Shown: positions 58,659 through 64,000 of the stretch, one piece after another
Numbering within the stretch: position 1 is the stretch's first letter
Layout: each line of letters starts with the position of its first letter
Source: an uncultured Dechloromonas sp.
GTDB lineage: Bacteria; Pseudomonadota; Gammaproteobacteria; Burkholderiales; Rhodocyclaceae
Length of the DNA: 64,000 bases
Reading direction: 5' to 3'
Assembly (NCBI RefSeq): GCF_945957265.1
Contig: NZ_CAMFKO010000009.1
Location: 1-64,000, forward strand
Notes under the pieces: generated by a model
Database searches by the model: none
What the model was told of the DNA's origin: nothing
Seen by the model: the letters and a program-made list of their open reading frames with translations, nothing else
Program-made: the position numbers and the translations under genes

Positions 58659-61033
58659 GCCGAAAGATCGGGCGTTTCGAAGTCAGGGGCGAGTTGGGAC
58701 GCGGTGCGCAGAGCGTCGTCTATCTGGGGTTCGATCCCCAGCTGCAACGCGAGATCGCCATCAAGACCCTGCATTTCGCGCGTCCCGACCCGGTTCATAA
58801 CCAGACCCTGCTGGCCGAGGCGCGGGCGGTCGGGCGCATGCGCCATCCCGGCATCGTGCCGATTTTCGAGGCCGGCGAGGAGGGGGGCGACCTCTACCTC
58901 GTGTTTGAATACGTGCCGGGCAAGAACCTCGCCGAGTTTCTGGCGCAGAGCGGCGCCTTGCCGCCGGTCAAGGCGGTCAGCATCCTCCGCCCCATCCTCG
59001 ACGCGGTGTCCCATGCCCATGCGCAGGGGATCATCCACCGCGACCTGAAACCGTCGAACATCCTGCTCGACGACGACGGGACGCCCCGGGTCATGGATTT
59101 CGGCATCGCCGCGCGTGTCGATGCGGCGGGGGACGCGGCGGGGCAGATCACCGGGACGCCGGCCTACATGGCGCCCGAGTACATCCTGAATCGCGAAATC
59201 AGCGCGCGTTCCGACGTTTTCTCGGCGGGCGCGATTTTCTTCGAAATGCTGGTCGGCCGGCGCGCTTTCGCCGGCGACAGCCTGCAGGCGGTGCTCAAGC
59301 AGATTACCGGCGTCGATCTGACGCTGCCGGAGGGAACGGGCGTCGACGATCGCCTGCGCCCCATCCTGTTGAAGGCGGTGGCGCGCGACCCGGCGCTGCG
59401 CTTCCAGACGGCCGCCCAGTTCGCCGAGGCGCTCGACAACTATCTCGACCCGGAAGACGAGGAGCCGGCGACCGGCAACCGGCAGTCGACCATCGACTTC
59501 CTGCTCCGTCGGATGCGCCACAAGAGCGATTTCCCGGCGCTTTCCGAGTCGGTCACCGCGATCAACCGGATCGCCAACAGCGAAACGGAGAGCATCGACA
59601 AGCTGTCGAACACCATCCTCAAGGATTTCGCGCTGACCAACAAGCTGCTGCGCCTGGTCAATTCGGCCTACTTCAGGCCGGCCGGCGGCGGCAGCATCAG
59701 CACGGTGTCGCGGGCGGTGGTCGTGCTCGGCTTCGAGGCCGTCCGCAACATCGCGATCACCGTGCTGCTGTTCGAACACCTCCAGAACAAGGGCAACGCC
59801 AACCAGTTGAAGGAGGACTTCCTGCGCGCCAACCTGGCCGGCGTGCTGGCCAAGGACATCGGTGCCGCAGCGCAGATGCGCGATCTCGAGCAGTCCTTCA
59901 TCTGCTCGCTGTTCCACAGTCTCGGCCGCCTGCTGTCGCAATACTATTTCCCCGAGGAGTCCGACGAGATTCGCCGGATCATCGCGCAAAAGACGTGCGC
60001 CGAGGAGGTCGCGGCCCGCCAGGTCCTCGGCATCTCGTTCGAGGAGCTGGGCGTCGCCATCGCGCGCCAGTGGGGCTTCCCGCCGCTGATCGTCAGCACC
60101 ATGCGCCGCCTGCCGAGCGGCCCGGTGCGCAACCCGACGCAGCAGGAGGATCGCCTGCGCGTCCTGTCCGGGTTCGCCAACGAATTGTGCGACGTCATCG
60201 CCCAGGCCACGCCCGAGGCGCGCGACCGGGAGCTGAAGCGGACCATGGCGCGCTTTGCCGAGGCCATCGCCCTCGACCAGACGGAAATACTGCGCACGGT
60301 GCAGCGCGCCGTCGAGGAGGTCGCCGATTTTGCCCGTGTCGTTCATCTCAACCTGCAGCAGACGACCTTCGGCAAGCAGATGCGTCTTTTCGCCAAGGGG
60401 GCGGCGGCCGATTCGGCCGGCGGAGCGGGGGGGCACGACACCGACTACGCGGACAGCACCGTGTTGCTGGAAACCGACCCGCTGGCCGGCGGCGGGGGCG
60501 GCAAGGGCGAGCCGCAGGTCGATGCCCAGGCCGTCCTGACGGCGGGAATCCAGGATATCAGCAACACCCTGATCGACGGTTTCCAGCTCAACGACATCCT
60601 GCGCATCATTCTCGAAACGATGTACCGGGCGATGGGTTTTCGCCGCGTCGTGCTGTGCATACGCGACGCCAAGGCCGGCGTCATGCAGGGGCGTTTCGGA
60701 TTCGGTCCGGATGCCAACGAGGTGGCCCGCGCCTTCCGCTTTCCGCTGAGCTTCACGCCGGACATCTTTCACGCCGCGACGTCGAAGGGGGTCGATATCC
60801 TGATCAGCGACATCGACGATCCGAAGATCGCCAGCCGGATTCCCGACTGGTATCGCAAGGCGGTGCCCGCGCATTCCTTCGTGCTGTTCCCGCTGAACAT
60901 CAAGAGCAACCCGGTGGCGCTGATCTATGCCGACCGCGACGAGCCGGGCGGCATCGCGATTCCGGAAAAGGAGCTGCAGTTGCTGCGCACCTTGCGCAAT
61001 CAGGCGATCCTGGCCATCAAGCAGGGCAGTTAG
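58655..61033 (+). CDS. Ser/Thr protein kinase - HDOD - GAF fusion
   Basis: A 792-residue cytosolic signalling protein. The Hanks-type kinase domain (7-265) looks active: glycine loop GELGRGAQSVVYLG, lysine in IAIKTL near 38, HRDLKPSN near 127, DFG near 149 and MAPEY. An HDOD domain (about 275-480) carries FPALSESVTAINRIANSE and LVNSAYFRP. After a helical region and a Gly/Ala/Asp linker (about 585-620) a C-terminal GAF domain (about 630-790) begins ISNTLIDGFQLNDILRII. HDOD proteins act in signal output and GAF domains sense ligands; the substrate is unknown. It is coupled to DUF3293 by an ATGA overlap. Confidence 0.88.
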   Translation: MSRKIGRFEVRGELGRGAQSVVYLGFDPQLQREIAIKTLHFARPDPVHNQTLLAEARAVGRMRHPGIVPIFEAGEEGGDLYLVFEYVPGKNLAEFLAQSGALPPVKAVSILRPILDAVSHAHAQGIIHRDLKPSNILLDDDGTPRVMDFGIAARVDAAGDAAGQITGTPAYMAPEYILNREISARSDVFSAGAIFFEMLVGRRAFAGDSLQAVLKQITGVDLTLPEGTGVDDRLRPILLKAVARDPALRFQTAAQFAEALDNYLDPEDEEPATGNRQSTIDFLLRRMRHKSDFPALSESVTAINRIANSETESIDKLSNTILKDFALTNKLLRLVNSAYFRPAGGGSISTVSRAVVVLGFEAVRNIAITVLLFEHLQNKGNANQLKEDFLRANLAGVLAKDIGAAAQMRDLEQSFICSLFHSLGRLLSQYYFPEESDEIRRIIAQKTCAEEVAARQVLGISFEELGVAIARQWGFPPLIVSTMRRLPSGPVRNPTQQEDRLRVLSGFANELCDVIAQATPEARDRELKRTMARFAEAIALDQTEILRTVQRAVEEVADFARVVHLNLQQTTFGKQMRLFAKGAAADSAGGAGGHDTDYADSTVLLETDPLAGGGGGKGEPQVDAQAVLTAGIQDISNTLIDGFQLNDILRIILETMYRAMGFRRVVLCIRDAKAGVMQGRFGFGPDANEVARAFRFPLSFTPDIFHAATSKGVDILISDIDDPKIASRIPDWYRKAVPAHSFVLFPLNIKSNPVALIYADRDEPGGIAIPEKELQLLRTLRNQAILAIKQGS

Positions 61034-61052
61034 GGCCAGCCTCGGCCGGGAG

Positions 61053-61075
61053 GCCGGCGGCCATGGGCCGCCGGC
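61053..61075. terminator. Bidirectional stem-loop between the kinase and ttdB
   Basis: A perfect 10-bp GC-only stem GCCGGCGGCC / GGCCGCCGGC with a 3-base loop, between convergent gene ends. No T tract on either strand; probably ends or slows both transcripts. Confidence 0.6.
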
Positions 61076-61082
61076 GCCGCGC

Positions 61083-61691
61083 TTACTTGATGAAGCTGAG
61101 CTGCTTGCTGATGCGCTCGAGGACCGGCTTCTTCTTTTCGTTGAAACCGGCCTTGTTCTGCGAAATCAGGTTCTTGCCCTTGGTGTCGATGGAGATGATC
61201 AGCGGGCCGAATTCCCTGACCCGGTTGATCCACAGCGTTTCCGGCATGCCCAGGTCCTGCCATTCGGCGCCTTCGATCTCTTCGACCTGCGTCGCCGCCA
61301 GCACGGCGCAGCCGCCCGGGAAGATGGCGTGCACCGCCTTGTTCTCCTGGCAGCCGGCGGCCGTTTCCGGCCCCATGCCGCCCTTGCCGACGATCAGCTT
61401 GACGCCGGTCTGCCTGATGAACTCGCGCTCGAATTTCTCCATGCGCATGCTGGTTGTCGGGCCGATGGAAACCATCTCGAAATTGCCGTCGTCCTTCTTG
61501 CGGACGATGGGGCCGGCGTGGAAGATGGCGCCGCCTTCGAGATCGACCGGCAGCGCGCGGCCCTGTTCGATCAGGCGGCGGTGCGCCACGTCGCGGCAGG
61601 TGACCAGGCGGCCGGTGAGGTAGACCACGTCGCCGACATTGAGGTTTTCGAGGTCTTCGTCCCTGATGGGGGTCGTCAGAATCTTTTTCAC
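61083..61691 (-). CDS. ttdB: L(+)-tartrate dehydratase / class I fumarase beta subunit
   Basis: A 202-residue C-terminal swivelling subunit of a heterodimeric iron-sulfur hydro-lyase. [20 protein letters not shown] near 25 and [11 protein letters not shown] near 58 are family motifs; [14 protein letters not shown] and [19 protein letters not shown] follow. Together with the alpha subunit it dehydrates L(+)-tartrate to oxaloacetate, or hydrates fumarate. Its start overlaps the alpha subunit stop by 4 bases. Subunit size (about 200 residues) fits TtdB better than the fused class I fumarase. Confidence 0.88.
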   Translation of the reverse strand: MKKILTTPIRDEDLENLNVGDVVYLTGRLVTCRDVAHRRLIEQGRALPVDLEGGAIFHAGPIVRKKDDGNFEMVSIGPTTSMRMEKFEREFIRQTGVKLIVGKGGMGPETAAGCQENKAVHAIFPGGCAVLAATQVEEIEGAEWQDLGMPETLWINRVREFGPLIISIDTKGKNLISQNKAGFNEKKKPVLERISKQLSFIK

Positions 61692-62587
61692 AGCACCACT
61701 CCTTCGTGGGAAATGATTTCGTAGGACATGTCGGCGTTGATCTTGATCTTGCCGCGGCGATGGGCCCAGCAGCCGGTATTGACGGCGACGCCGATGGTCG
61801 AGGGATGGCGGGCCGACGATTCGATATTGACGCCCATCACGCTGTTGTTGCCGGTCAGGCCCTGCGGGCCGATGCCGATTTCGTTGAGGCCCTGTTCGAG
61901 CAGTTCTTCCATCAGCGCGGCGCGCGGGTTGGCGCTCTTCGAATCGACCGGCCGCATGATCGCCAGCTTGGACAGGCGGGCCGCGGTTTCGACCGAGGTC
62001 GACACGCCGACGCCGACGAGCAGCGGCGGGCAGGCATTGACGCCGCGCTCGGTGATGACGTCCATGACGAACTCGGCGACGCCCTCGTAGCCCTGGCCCG
62101 GCATCAGCACCTTGGCGGCGCCGGGCAGCGTGCAGCCGCCGCCGGCCATGTAGACGTCGATGGTGCAGCTGTCGAGCGTCGGCACGATGCGCCAGTCCAG
62201 CCAGGGAATGTTGGTGCCGGTGTTGGTGCCGGTGTTCTTCTCGTCGAAAGTCTCGACCGCGTTGTGGCGCAGCGGCCCCATGCGGGTCGCCCCGGCCGTC
62301 GCGTCCTTGAGGATGTCTTCCAGTTCGCCGAGCAGCGGGAAGTTGGCGCCGGCCTCGACGAAATACTGGATGACGCCGGTGTCCTGGCAGCTCGGGCGGT
62401 CGAGCCTGTCGGCCGCCTCCTGGTTGCCGGCCATCGAATCGTAGATCGACTTGGCCAGCGGGTTGGTTTCCAGCGTGCGCAGTTCGGCCAGCTTGTGCTT
62501 GACGTCCTTGGGCAGGCGCTTGCCGATGTAGGCCGTGAATTTGGCCATGGTGTCCGTCAGCGACTGGACGGCGATTTCCTTGTCCAT
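61688..62587 (-). CDS. ttdA: L(+)-tartrate dehydratase / class I fumarase alpha subunit
   Basis: A 299-residue [4Fe-4S] subunit. Candidate cluster-ligand cysteines are in RPSCQDTGV near 67, [12 protein letters not shown] near 150 and [10 protein letters not shown] near 275. [20 protein letters not shown] is the conserved substrate loop. The length is close to E. coli TtdA (303 residues). It may be a tartrate dehydratase or a two-subunit fumarase; the downstream MFS carrier gives some support to tartrate. It is preceded by a GGAG-like GAGCCAAT spacing that is weak. Confidence 0.88.
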   Translation of the reverse strand: MDKEIAVQSLTDTMAKFTAYIGKRLPKDVKHKLAELRTLETNPLAKSIYDSMAGNQEAADRLDRPSCQDTGVIQYFVEAGANFPLLGELEDILKDATAGATRMGPLRHNAVETFDEKNTGTNTGTNIPWLDWRIVPTLDSCTIDVYMAGGGCTLPGAAKVLMPGQGYEGVAEFVMDVITERGVNACPPLLVGVGVSTSVETAARLSKLAIMRPVDSKSANPRAALMEELLEQGLNEIGIGPQGLTGNNSVMGVNIESSARHPSTIGVAVNTGCWAHRRGKIKINADMSYEIISHEGVVL

Positions 62588-62628
62588 GATTGGCTCCTTG
62601 AAGAAACTGTTGGGGTGGGGGTGTTGCG

Positions 62629-63930
62629 TCAGTGAGCCGCGGCTTCGGCGGTCACCAGATCGGGTTTTTGCGAGCGGGCCAGTAGCAGGGTCAGCACCGC
62701 CGAGAGCACGAGCAGGCCGGCGACGAAGTAGAGGCCGCCGGCATAGCTGCCGGTCTGGTCCTTGACCCAGCCGATCATCGCCGGGCCGGCGAAGCCGCCG
62801 AGGTTGCCGATCGAGTTGATGGTGGCGATGCCGGTGGCGGCCGCGGCGCCGGACAGGAACATCGTCGGCATGCTCCACAGCGGCGGCTTGGCGCAGCTGA
62901 TGCCGATATTGACCAGGGTCAGCGCGGCGATCAGGCCGACGACGCTGTTGGCGCCGGCGGCGACGATCAGCCCCACGGAGGCCGCAACGCAGGCCAGCAC
63001 GACGTGCCAGGTGCGTTCGCCGGTGCGGTCGGAATGACGCGACCAGAGCACCATGGCGACGACCGAGACGATGGGCGGGATGGCGTTCAGGAAACCGACG
63101 GTCATCGATGACACGCCCAGCTGCTTGATGATCTGCGGCGCCCAGATGCCCAGCGTGTACAGGCCGGCCGAGGTGCCGAAGTAGATCATCGCCAGGGCCA
63201 GCACGCGGGGATTGGCCAGGCCGCTCAGGATGCCGTGCTTGGCGCTGTCGGCCTTGCTGGCGTTTTCGTCGGCCATCGCCTTGACCAGCCAGGCGCGCTC
63301 GTCATCCTTCAGCCATTTGGCCTGTTCCGGCTTGTCGGTCATGTGGAAGAAGACGACGACGCCGAGGATCAGGGCGGGGATGGCCTCGAGGATGAACATC
63401 CATTGCCAGCCGTGCATGCCCATGACGCCGTTCATTTCGAGCAGCGCGGCGGAAATCGGCGAACCGAGCGCGGTGGAGATCGGCGCGGCGGCCATGAAGA
63501 AGGCGGTGACGCCGGCGCGGTGGCGGGCCGGGAACCAGTAGCTGAGGTAGAGGATGATGCCGGGGAAGAAGCCCGCCTCAGCCGCGCCGAGCAGGAAGCG
63601 CATGACGTAGAAGCTGGTCGGCCCCTCGACGAAGGCCATGGCGCCGGAGATGATGCCCCAGGTCACCATCACCCGGGCGATCCACAGCCGGGCGCCGACC
63701 TTGTGCAGGATGATGTTGGACGGCACCTCGAACAGGAAGTAGCCCCAGAAGAAGATGCCGGCGCCGAAACCGAGCATGGAGGCGGTGAAGCCCAGGTCGT
63801 TCTTCATGGTCAGGGCGGCGAAGCCGATGTTGACCCGGTCCAGGTAGGCGATGAAATACAGCAGCATGATGAATGGCACGATGCGCCAGGTGATGCGGCG
63901 CAGGGTCCGCTTTTCGATATCCAGTTCCAT
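62629..63930 (-). CDS. MFS transporter, ACS (anion:cation symporter) family
   Basis: A 433-residue carrier with twelve expected transmembrane helices. The N-terminal [27 protein letters not shown] stretch and the [19 protein letters not shown] segment are those of the ACS family, which includes tartrate (TtuB), phthalate and hexuronate carriers. The GGAGGAG site precedes the ATG at 63930. Upstream of ttdAB in the same direction (41 bases), it probably imports the hydroxy-acid used by the dehydratase. The substrate is inferred from neighbours. Confidence 0.9.
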   Translation of the reverse strand: MELDIEKRTLRRITWRIVPFIMLLYFIAYLDRVNIGFAALTMKNDLGFTASMLGFGAGIFFWGYFLFEVPSNIILHKVGARLWIARVMVTWGIISGAMAFVEGPTSFYVMRFLLGAAEAGFFPGIILYLSYWFPARHRAGVTAFFMAAAPISTALGSPISAALLEMNGVMGMHGWQWMFILEAIPALILGVVVFFHMTDKPEQAKWLKDDERAWLVKAMADENASKADSAKHGILSGLANPRVLALAMIYFGTSAGLYTLGIWAPQIIKQLGVSSMTVGFLNAIPPIVSVVAMVLWSRHSDRTGERTWHVVLACVAASVGLIVAAGANSVVGLIAALTLVNIGISCAKPPLWSMPTMFLSGAAAATGIATINSIGNLGGFAGPAMIGWVKDQTGSYAGGLYFVAGLLVLSAVLTLLLARSQKPDLVTAEAAAH

Positions 63931-64000
63931 AAGGTGTCTCCTCCTTTTTTCATGGTTGCCGACCAATGCCGGTAACGTGGAACGGAGGTTAAAACCTGGG

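Noticed and set aside
1..64000. Search for nosR, tRNA or rRNA genes, CRISPR arrays, insertion sequences and phage genes
   Set aside because: None was found by eye. Lack of nosR fits a clade II nos cluster, in which NosG/NosH take over electron supply.

Overview
The window is a GC-rich, gene-dense stretch of bacterial chromosome with no rRNA, tRNA, insertion sequence, phage or CRISPR that I can see. Gene content points to a facultatively denitrifying betaproteobacterium, most likely Rhodocyclales (Dechloromonas/Azonexus-like). The grounds are a clade II N2O reductase cluster, RegBA, cytochrome c4, PHA-granule proteins and Betaproteobacteria-type beta-oxidation genes. The taxonomic placement is inference.

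Layout. 1-5.8 kb: a fatty-acid degradation operon (thiolase end, DUF4442 thioesterase-like, chalcone isomerase-like, FadD, nitronate monooxygenase-like, acyl-CoA dehydrogenase). 5.9-8.7 kb: a TctDE-like two-component pair and a DUF2076 protein. 8.8-14.4 kb: an HME-RND metal efflux operon (C-B-A order). 14.6-28.0 kb: the nos cluster on the minus strand, reading nosZ-C1-C2-B-D-G-H, then an interruption of about 2.8 kb (ZapE, a TSUP permease, a LysR regulator), then nosF-L-Y and a TlpA-like thioredoxin. 28.1-29.7 kb: a divergent copper-handling trio (FixH-like membrane protein, SCO1, PCuAC). 29.9-34.1 kb: a PF07399-type antiporter, RegAB and cytochrome c4. 34.1-43.8 kb: lipid storage genes (PHA system protein, WS/DGAT wax synthase, TPR protein, TetR, patatin, phasin, a 663-residue fatty acyl-CoA reductase and a peroxiredoxin). 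43.8-48.2 kb: a minus-strand operon for aldehyde dehydrogenase, a Tat lipoprotein, a GMC alcohol oxidoreductase and a lipase-like hydrolase. 48.3-53.5 kb: housekeeping and signalling genes (FFLEELY protein, DnaQ, RnhA, methyltransferase, GloB, CheY-like regulator, diguanylate cyclase). 53.5-61 kb: an AsmA/DUF748 giant protein, RmuC, a DUF3293 protein and a Ser/Thr kinase-HDOD-GAF fusion. 61-64 kb: L(+)-tartrate dehydratase/class I fumarase subunits and an MFS carrier.

Two themes stand out. (1) Four promoters (nosZ, nosC2, nosF, cytochrome c4) each carry an FNR/Dnr-like box centred at -41.5 or -42 relative to a start site predicted from a -10 element. This looks like a compact anaerobic regulon, and it gives the separated nosFLY block its own, apparently leaderless, promoter. 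(2) Wax ester synthesis (FAR plus WS/DGAT) sits beside a plausible wax/fatty-alcohol breakdown operon and PHA-granule genes. Together with FadD upstream, this could form a complete acyl-CoA to alcohol to wax ester cycle.

No gap between genes exceeds 300 bases. The largest is 14354-14615, which holds only a hairpin.
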